Below, piece by piece: positions 19,457-30,649 of a DNA stretch of 64,000 nt. Made by a program: the position numbers and the translations under genes. The stretch is from Patulibacter sp040675535 (lineage in GTDB: Bacteria; Actinomycetota; Thermoleophilia; Solirubrobacterales; Solirubrobacteraceae). Location of the stretch: the NCBI RefSeq assembly GCF_040675535.1, contig NZ_JBFAPC010000002.1:1-64000 (forward strand). The letters run 5' to 3'. The notes beneath the pieces are model-generated. The model was given only the letters and a program-made list of their open reading frames with translations. It ran no database searches and had not been told where the DNA came from. The stretch's first letter is position 1, and each line of letters opens with the position of its first letter.

Positions 19457-20470
19457 GTGCTGCCCGCCATGGTCCTCGCCGCCGGTCTCGGAACCCGACT
19501 CCGGCCCCTCACCTTCGAGCTGCCCAAGCCGATGGTCCCGCTGTTGGATCGACCGGCCATGGCCCATACGGTCGATCTCCTGCACCACCACGGGATCGAC
19601 CGGATCGTCGCGAACCTGCACTACTTCCCGGACACGATCCGGGACTACTTCGGCGACGAGCTGACGTACGTGCAGGAGGCGGAGCTGCTCGGCACCGCCG
19701 GCGGCGTGCGCAACGCGAAGGACTTCTTCGGTGACGAGCCCTTCCTCGTGCTCTCCGGCGACGCCCTGACCGACCTGGACGTCTCCAAGCTCGTCGAGCG
19801 CCACGAGGCCGCCGGCGGGGTCGCGACGCTCTGCGTCAAGCGCGTGACGGAGACCAGCGAGTACGGCGTCGTCCTGACGGACGAGGACGGCCGGATCACC
19901 GGCTTCCAGGAGAAGCCCGATCCCGCGGAGGCCCTCTCGGACCTCGCCAACTGCGGGATGTACATCTTCTCCCCGGAGATCTTCGACTACTTCCCGGACA
20001 CCCCGTTCGTGGACTGGGCCAACGACGTCTTCCCGGCCCTGCTGGCCGCCGACGTGCCCTTCCACGTCTACGAGATGGACGAGTACTGGAACGACGTCGG
20101 CGCGCTCGACGAGCTCCGCAACGGCACGTTCGACGCGCTCAGCGGCGCCCTGCGCCTCGAGGCGCTCCCGGACGCCGGCCCCGACGCGATCATGGTCGGC
20201 ACCGGCTCGTCGCTGGACGCCGCGGCGCTGGTGGAGGGCCCGGTCTGGGTCGGCCGGGACGTCGAGATCGGCGCCGGCGTGCGCCTGCAGGGCCCGCTCG
20301 TCCTCGGCGACGGCGTCGTCGTGGGGGAGGGCGCCGCGATCAAGCGCTCGATCGTCCTGCCCGGGACGACGATCCAGGCGAACACGATCCTCATCGAGGC
20401 GATCACCGGCTCGACCGGCATCGTCGCGTCGCTGCGCCCGCGCACCGACACCCGCCTGAGCGCCTCGTAG
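19457..20470 (+). CDS. NDP-sugar pyrophosphorylase (second copy)
   Basis: A 337-aa paralogue of the gene at 17061. It has AAGLGTRLRPLTFELPKPMVPL at the N-terminus, SGDALTDLD and WNDVGALDELRNG, with a shorter beta-helix tail. Likely another mannose-1-phosphate guanylyl- or glucose-1-phosphate nucleotidyltransferase. GTG 19457 is chosen because TAGCGT (19444-19449) lies seven bases before it; the frame upstream has no conserved residues. Confidence 0.85.
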   Translation: MLPAMVLAAGLGTRLRPLTFELPKPMVPLLDRPAMAHTVDLLHHHGIDRIVANLHYFPDTIRDYFGDELTYVQEAELLGTAGGVRNAKDFFGDEPFLVLSGDALTDLDVSKLVERHEAAGGVATLCVKRVTETSEYGVVLTDEDGRITGFQEKPDPAEALSDLANCGMYIFSPEIFDYFPDTPFVDWANDVFPALLAADVPFHVYEMDEYWNDVGALDELRNGTFDALSGALRLEALPDAGPDAIMVGTGSSLDAAALVEGPVWVGRDVEIGAGVRLQGPLVLGDGVVVGEGAAIKRSIVLPGTTIQANTILIEAITGSTGIVASLRPRTDTRLSAS

Positions 20471-20538
20471 GAGGACGATCGACCCCGGGTGCCGCCCGCG
20501 TAGGCGTAGGCGCACCCGCGGAGTGCCGCGGAGTGGCG

Positions 20539-21453
20539 TCAGATCCGCATGAAGCCCGTGTCGGCGGCGCGGCGGGCGGCCTCGGCGTCCGCCTCCGCCG
20601 CGGCGTCGTCCGCGGCGGCCTTGGCCTCGGCACGGTCCATCAGCCGCTCCTCGCGCTGCGCCTGGACCTCGGCCTCGCGCAGGCCGCGCATGAAGAGGAC
20701 GCCGAAGGCCACGCCCATGATCAGGACCTGCTCGGTGGCCATCAGCGCGCCGGACATCATCTGGTCCGTGGTCGGCGCCAGGTTCCACCAGGCGGGCTGG
20801 TCGTCGTAGAAGCTGTAGAGCGCCCGCGGGGCGAACGTCAGCGCCATGCCGAGCAGGCCGACCGTCACCTTGGTGACGCCCATGTAGGCCATCGGCCCCA
20901 TGCTCGTCATGCGGTCGCGCGACGGGATCGGGCGGAGCAGGTGCCACCAGTAGAGGAAGCCGACGGTCGTGAACGTCATGTGCTCCAGCAGGTGGATGGA
21001 GTCGTGGCGGCTCGCGGCGTCGTAGAGGACCGGCGCGTGCCAGATCCACATGCCCAGCGTGTAGCCGACGAGGCCGAACCACGGCTTGGCGAGGAACCCG
21101 ATGCGCTGCTCGATCCACTGCACCCGCCGGGTGATCGGGCGCATGATCACGCGATTGAGCCCGAACAGGGTGAACAGCGGGAACACGTCCAGCAGCAGCA
21201 GGTGCTGGATCATGTGGAAGATGAAGAGGTGGTCGCCGAGCCCGTCGATCGGGTTGCCCTGGGCGACCACGATCGTCAGGCCGCCGCAGAAGAAGCAGAC
21301 GAGGCGCCAGACCGGCGCCTGGGCCCGGTCGGAGGAGCGGCGCACCGTGATCCACCGGCGGATGTAGACCGCCCAGAGGATGCACGCGAGGATCAGCGGA
21401 GCGGGCTCGACACCCCAGGTGATTGGCGGCGACACGACTGCGAAGTGTTGCAC
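20539..21453 (-). CDS. ctaG: Cytochrome c oxidase assembly protein, CtaG (caa3) family
   Basis: A 304-aa membrane protein with about seven helices and the family's histidine-bearing segments (LFIFHMIQHLLLLDVFPL; GMWIWHAPVLYDAA; HLLEHMTFTTVGFLYWWHLL). CtaG-type proteins of Gram-positive bacteria assist copper insertion into caa3 oxidase. The tail of about 50 residues is Ala/Glu/Arg-rich and predicted coiled coil. GTG 21453 has a GAAGAAGGG ribosome site; GTG 21435 is the alternative. It is divergent from comF with 44 bases between starts. Confidence 0.82.
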   Translation of the reverse strand: MQHFAVVSPPITWGVEPAPLILACILWAVYIRRWITVRRSSDRAQAPVWRLVCFFCGGLTIVVAQGNPIDGLGDHLFIFHMIQHLLLLDVFPLFTLFGLNRVIMRPITRRVQWIEQRIGFLAKPWFGLVGYTLGMWIWHAPVLYDAASRHDSIHLLEHMTFTTVGFLYWWHLLRPIPSRDRMTSMGPMAYMGVTKVTVGLLGMALTFAPRALYSFYDDQPAWWNLAPTTDQMMSGALMATEQVLIMGVAFGVLFMRGLREAEVQAQREERLMDRAEAKAAADDAAAEADAEAARRAADTGFMRI

Positions 21454-21497
21454 TCCGGCCCTTCTTCCGACCCACCCCTCCCGGGCAGGATGGCAGC

Positions 21498-22181
21498 GTG
21501 CCACGTGCCCGGGACCTGCTTGCCGTCCTCGTCGTCCCGGAGCGCTGCCTGCACTGCCGCGCGCCGGCCGCGCGCGCCGGCGCCCTGCTCTGCGACGGCT
21601 GCCGCCGGGCCCTGCCCTGGCTCGGCGTCGGCGGCTGCGCGCGCTGCGGTCTGCCGGGCCCGTGCCCTCCCGGTCGCTGCCCGGCCCGCGGCGCCGCCTT
21701 CCGTGCCGCCTGGGCGCCGCTGGCGTACGAGGGCCCGGCCCGGTCGCTGGCGTTGGCGGGCAAGGAGCGCGCCGCCCGTCGCGTGGCGTCGTGGTTCGCG
21801 GCGGCGATGACCGCCCGCGCGCCCGCCCGCGTGACCGGGTCCGTCCAGGCCGTGGTCCCGGTGCCCGCCGACCCGGTGCGCGGGCGACGGCGCGGGGAGG
21901 ACCACGCGAGGCTGCTCGCGGTGGCGGTCGCCGCGGCGCTCGACGTCCCGTGCCTGCCGGTGCTGGCGCGCCCGCGCGCCGCCGTCGCCCAGCACCACCA
22001 GAGCCGCGCGGGCCGGCGCCGCGTGCCGCGCCCCGTGCTGGTCGCACCGCCGCCGGACCGCGTGCTGCTCGTCGACGACGTGCACACGACCGGGGCGACG
22101 CTCCGCGCCGCGGCGGCGGTCCTGCACGACGGTGGCGCGCGGAGGGTCACCGCGCTGACGGCCCTGCGGACGCTGCGATGA
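21498..22181 (+). CDS. comF: ComF-family phosphoribosyltransferase-like protein
   Basis: A 227-aa protein with N-terminal Cys pairs (CLHC, CDGC, CARC and CPPGRC within residues 14-57) forming a zinc ribbon and a C-terminal PRTase fold with RVLLVDDVHTTGATLRAA. ComF is needed for DNA uptake in naturally competent bacteria, but many homologues lie in non-competent genomes. No other competence gene is present here. Confidence 0.85.
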   Translation: MPRARDLLAVLVVPERCLHCRAPAARAGALLCDGCRRALPWLGVGGCARCGLPGPCPPGRCPARGAAFRAAWAPLAYEGPARSLALAGKERAARRVASWFAAAMTARAPARVTGSVQAVVPVPADPVRGRRRGEDHARLLAVAVAAALDVPCLPVLARPRAAVAQHHQSRAGRRRVPRPVLVAPPPDRVLLVDDVHTTGATLRAAAAVLHDGGARRVTALTALRTLR

Positions 22182-22299
22182 CCCGGCATGGAGCGCCCGG
22201 GACGCGCCGGGCGTGCCGCGCGGCACCCGCCCGTCCCGGGGCCCTCGGCGCCCGCCACGTGGAGCCGTGCGCACCGAGCGACTACCGTTGCGCCCAGCG

Positions 22300-22641
22300 A
22301 TGAAGCAGCAGCTGCGCCCCCTCTTCGACCGCGTCGTCATCAAGGAGCTCGATCCGGACCGGGTCCGGCGCTCCGGGCTCGTGATCCCGCCCGGGTCCCA
22401 CGAGCCCCCGCCGCAGCACGGCATCGTGCTCCGCGTCGGTCCCGGACTGGACTGGTGGCAGCAGGCGGGCGTCCGGATGCCCGTGCAGCCCGGGGACCAC
22501 GTGGTCTTCCCCGCGGCGGCCGGCACCTGGATCGACGTGGAGGAGGAGCGCCTCCTCGTCTGCCGGGTCGGCGAGCTCCTCGGCGCGCTCGACGCGATCG
22601 ACGGCGACGCCCCCGTCGACCGCGAACGCGACGACGACTGA
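22300..22641 (+). CDS. GroES-like (Cpn10) protein
   Basis: A 113-aa single-domain protein: LRPLFDRVVIKELDPDRVRRSGLVIPPG matches the Cpn10 N-terminus, PQHGIVLRVGPG the middle, and VQPGDHVVFPAAAGTWIDVEEERLLVCRVGELLG the C-terminal half. The mobile loop is SGLVIPPGSHE. The divergent sequence and absence of groEL suggest a secondary co-chaperonin or a Cpn10-fold paralogue. The tail is acidic. Confidence 0.75.
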   Translation: MKQQLRPLFDRVVIKELDPDRVRRSGLVIPPGSHEPPPQHGIVLRVGPGLDWWQQAGVRMPVQPGDHVVFPAAAGTWIDVEEERLLVCRVGELLGALDAIDGDAPVDRERDDD

Positions 22642-22776
22642 CGCCGACCGGCGGGGGCCGACTTACCGCGGTCCGCGGTCCGCTTCCGGGCCGGTCGGGA
22701 CGCCGTACGCCAGTGGCGCGCTGGCGCTAGCAGGGTCCGCCGAGGAAGGCCAGCGCCACCCGTCCATAGCACGGGC

Positions 22777-22796
22777 GCTGCCGACGCGTCGGCAGC
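22777..22796. promoter_or_regulatory. 20-bp perfect palindrome upstream of hpf
   Basis: Two uninterrupted 10-bp arms meet without a loop at 22786/22787, in the 225-bp gap between the GroES-like gene and hpf, about 70 bases before the hpf start. A tandem GTTACC pair follows at about 22820-22838. It could be an operator for a dimeric regulator of hpf-secA, or a terminator for the upstream gene. Confidence 0.45.
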
Positions 22797-22866
22797 CCTT
22801 GCGCCGCACGGGTGGGGGCTGTTACCTTCGCGTTACCGCTGGATTCCAACCCCAAAAAGGAGCGCC

Positions 22867-23232
22867 ATGCGGATCGAAGTGAAGGGTCGCAACTACCCGG
22901 TCACTGAGGAGATGCGTGACTGCGTCACGCGTCGCTTCCGGAAGGTCGATGCCCAGGTCTCGGAGTTCGCCGAGCTGGAGATCGAGCTGTCGGAGGCCCG
23001 GAACCCGGCCATCGCCGAGCCCTTCCAGGCCTCGGCGACGCTGCGACTCAAGGGGGTGACGCTCCGATCCCACGACTCCAGTCGCGACATGAAGCACGCG
23101 ATCCACCTGATCGAGGAGGAGCTGACGCGGCAGGTGAAGCGCCACAAGGTCCAGCGCCGCCACCGTCGCGACGCCCGCCGTACCGTCCAGGCGCGCCGCT
23201 CCAGCGCCGAGGGCGCTGCCCCGCCCGCCTGA
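22867..23232 (+). CDS. hpf: Ribosome hibernation promoting factor, short form
   Basis: A 121-aa protein with the HPF/RaiA fold signature: MRIEVKGRNYPVTEEMRDCVTRRFRKVD, ASATLRLKG and DMKHAIHLIEEELTRQVKRHK. The long-form dimerisation domain is absent; instead a basic tail (RRHRRDARRTVQARR) follows. It inactivates ribosomes in stationary phase. AAAAAGGAG is a strong ribosome site. The hpf-secA-prfB order is found in many bacteria. Confidence 0.88.
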   Translation: MRIEVKGRNYPVTEEMRDCVTRRFRKVDAQVSEFAELEIELSEARNPAIAEPFQASATLRLKGVTLRSHDSSRDMKHAIHLIEEELTRQVKRHKVQRRHRRDARRTVQARRSSAEGAAPPA

Positions 23233-23252
23233 TCCCCGACGTCTCGTCCCCG

Positions 23253-23291
23253 ACGCCCTCGGCGCCGCCCCACGGGTGGTGCCGAGGGCGT
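23253..23291 (+). terminator. Hairpin terminator after hpf
   Basis: An 11-bp stem (23253-23263 with 23281-23291) encloses a second small CCAC/GTGG stem and ends in TTT. It separates hpf from secA, which has its own TACGCT -10-like element. Confidence 0.75.
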
Positions 23292-23406
23292 TTGGTCGTT
23301 CCGGGGCCGACACGATCGACCCCGTCAGCGTCCTCGTGGTCGGACGATCGCCGGTCCCCGCGGGGGAGGCGGGTGGGCAACGGAAGGCCGCTGGTACGCT
23401 GGCCTC

Positions 23407-26265
<2,859 letters not shown>

Positions 26266-26275
26266 ACGTCTGAGA

Positions 26276-26304
26276 CGCCGGCCGGGAGTTTCACCCGACC
26301 GGCG
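26276..26304 (+). terminator. Hairpin after secA
   Basis: CGCCGG/CCGGCG and CGGG/CCCG arms with a one-base bulge surround a 7-base AGTTTCA loop, ten bases after the secA stop. No U-tract. Confidence 0.6.
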
Positions 26305-26341
26305 CTCGACGCGGCCGGGTCCGGCCCTATCCTGGGTCGGG

Positions 26342-26980
26342 ATGCCGTCCCTCCGCACGCCGAGCCCACCGCTGCGCTCCGGCGGCGTCATGCTCCGCGC
26401 GCTGCGCGGCGGTGACGTCCCGGCCATCACCGAGGCGTGCCAGGACGAGGCGATCCAGCGCTGGACCCGCGTCCCCGCGCCGTACCGCGAGTCCGACGCG
26501 CGCGGCTGGATCGCCGCGATGCGCTCCCGCGAGAAGGCGGGCGAGGCCCTCGAGCTCGCGATCGCCGACGCCCACTCCGGGCTGCTGATCGGCGCGATCG
26601 GCATCGTCACGCTGAACTGGCGCCACCGCGCCGGCGAGATCGGCTGCTGGGTCACGCCCGGGATTCGTGGTGCGGGCGTCGGCACCACCGCGCTGCGGCT
26701 GCTGTCGCGCTGGTCGCTCGGCCCGCTCGGCCTCGAGCGGGTGGAGGTGCGGATCTGGGAGGGCAACGACGCCTCGCGGATGGCGGCCGAGCGCGCCGGC
26801 TTCGCCCACGAGGGGACGCTGCGCGGGCTCGTCATCGACCGCCTCGGCGGCGAGGTCCGCCGCGACGTCGACATCTACGGGCTCCTGCGCACCGACGTGG
26901 CGGCCGAGAACGCCCCGGAGCGCCGCGCGGAGCTCGGCGGCGGCCGCGTCCCGATCGCCGTCACCCGCGACCGGCGCTGA
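26342..26980 (+). CDS. GNAT N-acetyltransferase, RimJ/RimL type
   Basis: A 212-aa acetyl-CoA-dependent enzyme. The conserved core has ITEACQDEAIQRWTRVPAPY at the N-terminus, the acetyl-CoA loop GIRGAGVGTTAL (about 111-122) and EVRIWEGNDASRMAAERAGF, as in enzymes that acetylate ribosomal protein N-termini or small amines. TATCCT is eight bases before the ATG. The substrate is unknown. Confidence 0.82.
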   Translation: MPSLRTPSPPLRSGGVMLRALRGGDVPAITEACQDEAIQRWTRVPAPYRESDARGWIAAMRSREKAGEALELAIADAHSGLLIGAIGIVTLNWRHRAGEIGCWVTPGIRGAGVGTTALRLLSRWSLGPLGLERVEVRIWEGNDASRMAAERAGFAHEGTLRGLVIDRLGGEVRRDVDIYGLLRTDVAAENAPERRAELGGGRVPIAVTRDRR

Positions 26981-27028
26981 CCGCGGGCCCGAAGCCCGAG
27001 CTCCCGCTCGGGGCCGGTACAGTCGGGG

Positions 27029-28165
27029 GTGATGGCCGTCCCCGAAACCGCTCCCGAACGTCTCAGCGTCGCCCGCCGGCGGTTCGTCGACCTGGAGCCG
27101 CACCTCCGGCCCTCGGAGCTGCGCGCCCGGGTCGCCGAGCTCGAGGAGGAGATGGCCGAGTCGGGGTTCTGGGACGACCAGGACCACGCCACGAAGGTCA
27201 ACTCGGAGTACTCCCGCGCGTCCGCGAAGCTCGCCGTCAACGACGGCCTGGCGCAGGACCTCGAGGACCTCGGCGAGATGCTCGAGATGGCCGCCGAGGA
27301 CGACGAGATGGAGGCCGAGCTCGTCGGCCAGCTCGACTCCGTCGAGAAGCGCCTGGACGGGCTGGAGGAGGAGCGCCTCTTCACGGGCGACTACGACGCC
27401 GGCGACGCGCTCGTGACGATCAACGCCGGCGCCGGCGGCACCGACGCCCAGGACTGGGCCGAGATGGTCCTGCGCATGGAGATGAAGTGGGCCGAGTCGC
27501 GCGGCTTCAAGGTCGACGTGCTCGAGGTCTCCGAGGGCGAGCAGGCGGGCATCAAGTCCGCGACGTTCCGGGCCGCCGGCGCCCACGCCTACGGCCTCTT
27601 CGGCGCCGAGCGCGGCGTCCACCGCCTCGTCCGCATCTCGCCGTACGACTCGCAGGGCCGCCGGCAGACCGCGTTCGCCGGGCTCGAGGTCGCGCCGGTC
27701 GTCGACGAGGTCGGCGACATCGAGATCCGCGACGAGGACCTCCGCGTCGACACGTACCGCGCGTCCGGCGCCGGCGGCCAGCACGTCAACAAGACCGACT
27801 CGGCCGTGCGCCTGACGCACCTGCCGACCGGCATCGTCGTCGCCTGTCAGCAGGAGCGCTCGCAGACCGCCAACAAGGTCATGGCGATGAAGATGCTCTA
27901 CGGCAAGATCGTCGAGCAGGCCGAGCGCGAGCGGGCCGAGGAGATCGCCAAGGAGAAGGGCGAGTCGCAGGACGTCGGCTGGGGCTCCCAGATCCGCTCC
28001 TACGTCCTCAACCCGTACACGATGGTCAAGGACCTCCGGACCGGCGTGGAGACGGGCAACGTCCAGCTCGTGCTCGACGGGGCGCTCGACGAGTTCGTCC
28101 GCGCGTGGCTCCTGCAGCAGGCGGGCCAGGCCGAGTCGGCCCCGCAGGCCGCCGCCGACGCGTAG
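27029..28165 (+). CDS. prfB: Peptide chain release factor 2
   Basis: Class I release factor of 378 aa for UGA/UAA. The catalytic GGQ is at 249-251 (SGAGGQHVNKTDSAVRLTH). The stop-reading tripeptide is SPY (204-206), not the usual SPF of RF2. No in-frame UGA or CUU-UGA frameshift site exists near codon 25, so the classical autoregulation is absent. GTG 27029 or ATG 27032 can start it; TACAGT (27018-27023) lies five bases before the GTG, consistent with leaderless initiation. Confidence 0.95.
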   Translation: MMAVPETAPERLSVARRRFVDLEPHLRPSELRARVAELEEEMAESGFWDDQDHATKVNSEYSRASAKLAVNDGLAQDLEDLGEMLEMAAEDDEMEAELVGQLDSVEKRLDGLEEERLFTGDYDAGDALVTINAGAGGTDAQDWAEMVLRMEMKWAESRGFKVDVLEVSEGEQAGIKSATFRAAGAHAYGLFGAERGVHRLVRISPYDSQGRRQTAFAGLEVAPVVDEVGDIEIRDEDLRVDTYRASGAGGQHVNKTDSAVRLTHLPTGIVVACQQERSQTANKVMAMKMLYGKIVEQAERERAEEIAKEKGESQDVGWGSQIRSYVLNPYTMVKDLRTGVETGNVQLVLDGALDEFVRAWLLQQAGQAESAPQAAADA

Positions 28166-28171
28166 GACGGC

Positions 28172-28260
28172 GGACGGGCCCCGTCCCGAGCGTCGCGGGT
28201 ACGGGCGCGACGGGGTGCGGCGAGGCTCGGGCCACCGTGGGGGACCGGGCCCCGTCCCGA
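28172..28260 (+). repeat. 68-nt stop-proximal repeat, copy A plus a partial second arm
   Basis: Begins six bases after the prfB stop and runs to about 28240, with GGGCCCCGTCCCGAGCGTCG at the 5' arm and GCGGCGAGGCTCGGGCCACC at the 3' arm. A second 5' arm (28241-28260) follows. It is the same family as 29590-29730, 32404-32511 and 42004-42071. The rest of the gap to 28427 has a TAGGAT hexamer (about 28357-28362) as a probable promoter for the acyl-CoA dehydrogenase. Confidence 0.75.
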
Positions 28261-28427
28261 CTGATGCGATTCCCGCCCGCCCGGGGCGCGTCGGCGTTCG
28301 GCAGGACTCAGGCCGTCGGTGAGGGGGTTCCGGCTGGCCAGCCAGCCAGTTGGGAGAGTAGGATGTGGCACCTCCTACGCCGGGCATGTCCGCTCGGCGT
28401 GGCGACCACGACCCCGGGAGCCCCTCG

Positions 28428-29582
28428 ATGGCCATCGACTTCACCTTCACCGACGAGCAGCAGGCCTACCGCGACGCGCTGCGCGAGACGTTCAAGCGCG
28501 AGGCCGGCACGTCGGAGCAGCGGGAGACGCTGACCGCGGGGCACACCACCCACCACAGCTTCGAGCTGTCGAAGACGCTCGGCGCGGCCGGGCTGCTGGC
28601 CCCGAGCATCGGCGACGAGTTCGGCGGCGGCGGGGCGGGGATCGTCGAGGAGATGATCCTGCTGGAGGAGCTGATGCGCCGCCAGGCGCCGATCGGGGCG
28701 TACCCCGTGTCGCTGATCGTCGCCGGCGCGACGCAGAAGTTCGGCACGCAGGAGCAGCAGGAGCTCGTCCTGGGCAACATCGCCGCGGGGGGCGTCGAGG
28801 CGATCGCCATGTCCGAGCCCGAGGCCGGCTCCGACGTCGCCGCGCTCAGCACCTCGGCCGAGAAGGTCGACGGCGGCTGGAAGCTCAACGGCGTGAAGGT
28901 CTGGATCTCCAACGCGCACATCGCCGACCGGATCCTCATCGTCTGCCGCGACACGTCCTCGGACGGTGCCAAGCACGAGGGCCTCTGCATGATCTGGATC
29001 GACCCGAAGGCCGACGGCGTGCGCGTCGACGGCATCGAGACGATCAACGGGCACCGCGAGGTCAACTACGTCTACATGGACGACGTCTTCGCTCCCGACG
29101 ACGCGCTGCTCGGCCAGGCCGGCAACGGCTGGATCCAGCTGATGTCGGGCCTGAACGTCGAGCGCCTGATCATCGGCGCCCTCGGCCTGGGTCAGGCGCA
29201 GCTCGCGCTCGACGAGGGCCTGTCGTACGCGAAGGAGCGCAAGCAGTTCGGCAAGCCGATCGGCACGTTCCAGGTCCAGCAGCACCGCCTCGTCGACATC
29301 GCGACCGAGGTCGAGCTCGCGCGCCTCCTGATCTACAAGGTCGCCGCCGACGTCGACCGCGACCCGACGGCGCTGTTCCCGAAGGAGGCCTCGATGGCGA
29401 AGGTCTGGGCCACCGAGACCGCCGAGCGCGCCGTCAACGCCGTCTTCAAGCTCCACGGCGGCTACGGCTACGCGACGGAGTACCCGATCGCCCGCCAGGT
29501 CGCGCACTCGATGGTCGCCACGACGTTCGGCGGCACCAACGACATCCAGCGCAACATCATCGCCAAGGTGATGGGGCTCTAG
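28428..29582 (+). CDS. Acyl-CoA dehydrogenase
   Basis: FAD enzyme introducing the alpha-beta double bond in acyl-CoA thioesters, 384 aa. It has AIAMSEPEAGSDVAAL (FAD/substrate loop), YAKERKQFGKPIGTFQVQQHRLVDIA and the C-terminal HGGYGYATEYPIARQ, which carries a glutamate in the position used as catalytic base by many family members. The chain-length specificity is not readable. No electron-transfer flavoprotein or other beta-oxidation genes are adjacent. The start is ATG 28428 with GGGAG upstream. Confidence 0.92.
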   Translation: MAIDFTFTDEQQAYRDALRETFKREAGTSEQRETLTAGHTTHHSFELSKTLGAAGLLAPSIGDEFGGGGAGIVEEMILLEELMRRQAPIGAYPVSLIVAGATQKFGTQEQQELVLGNIAAGGVEAIAMSEPEAGSDVAALSTSAEKVDGGWKLNGVKVWISNAHIADRILIVCRDTSSDGAKHEGLCMIWIDPKADGVRVDGIETINGHREVNYVYMDDVFAPDDALLGQAGNGWIQLMSGLNVERLIIGALGLGQAQLALDEGLSYAKERKQFGKPIGTFQVQQHRLVDIATEVELARLLIYKVAADVDRDPTALFPKEASMAKVWATETAERAVNAVFKLHGGYGYATEYPIARQVAHSMVATTFGGTNDIQRNIIAKVMGL

Positions 29583-29589
29583 GGAGAAC

Positions 29590-29730
29590 GTGCGGGCCCC
29601 GCCCCGAGCGCCTCGGGTCGGGGCGCGTCGGACTGCGGCGGGGCTCGGGGCACCCGCGTGGCGTGCGGGCCCCGCCCCGAGCGTCTCGGGTCGGGGCGCG
29701 TCGGACTGCGGCGGGGCTCGGGGCACCCGC
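29590..29730 (+). repeat. 68-nt stop-proximal repeat, tandem copies B1 and B2
   Basis: Two 68-base copies (29590-29657 and 29663-29730), spaced 73 bases apart, differ at a single base. Each can fold: GCCCCGAGC pairs perfectly with GCTCGGGGC and, outside, GCGGG pairs with CCCGC. They begin seven bases after the acyl-CoA dehydrogenase stop and end shortly before nadC. Confidence 0.9.
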
Positions 29731-29782
29731 AGGACCGGTCGCAGACTGGTCCCGGTCGCCCGCTGCCTATCCTCCGAGGACG

Positions 29783-30649
29783 ATGGTGACCCTCGACACG
29801 ACGGCCGCGCTGGACGATCTGATCGCCCGGGCGCTGGCCGAGGATCTCGGCGACGCCGGCGACGTCACCGCGCAGGCGACGGTCCCCGAGGACCTGCGCG
29901 GCCGCGCGACGGTGCGTCAGAAGGCGCCCGGCGTGGTCGCCGGCCTCGACGCCTTCGAGCGCGTGCTGCGGGCGGTCGACCCGGAGCTCACGTTCGAGCC
30001 CCTGACGGACGAGGGTGTCTGGCGCGAGGACGGCCCCGTGCTGGCCACGGAGGGCTCGGCCCGCTCGATCCTCGCGGCCGAGCGGACGGCGCTGAACATC
30101 GTCGGCCGGCTGTCCGGCGTGGCGACGATGACCCGGCGCTACGCCGACGCCGTCGCGGGCACGAGGGCCGTCGTCCTGGACACGCGCAAGACGACCCCGG
30201 GGATGCGACTGCTCGAGAAGCGCGCCGTGCTCACCGGGGGCGGCGCGAACCACCGGATCGGGCTCTTCGACGAGATCCTGATCAAGGAGAACCACGCCGC
30301 GATGGCCGGGGGCGTGGGGGAGGCCGTCCGCGCCGCGACCGCGCACCGCCCGGACCTGCCGCTCGTCGTCGAGTGCCAGGACCTCGCCGAGGTGCAGGTC
30401 GCGCTGCGCACCGCGGACGACCTCGGCCTCGAGCGCTTCCGCATCCTGCTCGACAACATGAGCCACGAGGACCTCCGCGAGGCCGTGGCGCTGTCGGGCG
30501 GCCGGGTCCCGCTGGAGGCCTCGGGCAACGTGTCCCTGGCCACGATCGGGGCCATCGCGGCGACCGGCGTAGACTTCATCTCGGCCGGTGCCCTCACCCA
30601 TTCCGCACCCGTTCTGGACCTGTCCTTGATCCTGGAGCCCCGCACGTGA
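29783..30649 (+). CDS. nadC: Nicotinate-nucleotide pyrophosphorylase (quinolinate phosphoribosyltransferase)
   Basis: Makes nicotinate mononucleotide from quinolinate and PRPP in de novo NAD synthesis; 288 aa. Signature segments: RTALNIVGRLSGVATMTRRYADAV, LDTRKTTPGMRLLEKRAVLTGGGANHRIGLFDEILIKENH, VECQDLAEV, LLDNMSHEDLREAV and LEASGNVSLATI. Complete. TATCCT is nine bases before the ATG. It overlaps nadA by GTGA; a nadB gene is not in the window. Confidence 0.96.
   Translation: MVTLDTTAALDDLIARALAEDLGDAGDVTAQATVPEDLRGRATVRQKAPGVVAGLDAFERVLRAVDPELTFEPLTDEGVWREDGPVLATEGSARSILAAERTALNIVGRLSGVATMTRRYADAVAGTRAVVLDTRKTTPGMRLLEKRAVLTGGGANHRIGLFDEILIKENHAAMAGGVGEAVRAATAHRPDLPLVVECQDLAEVQVALRTADDLGLERFRILLDNMSHEDLREAVALSGGRVPLEASGNVSLATIGAIAATGVDFISAGALTHSAPVLDLSLILEPRT

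Noticed and set aside
20487..20517. Terminator between the second sugar nucleotidyltransferase and ctaG
   Set aside because: Only a 6-7 bp GGGTGC/GCACCC stem with a long loop can be drawn; too weak to list.
27029..27110. Programmed +1 frameshift in prfB
   Set aside because: There is no in-frame UGA or slippery CUU-UGA near codon 25; the frame is continuous.
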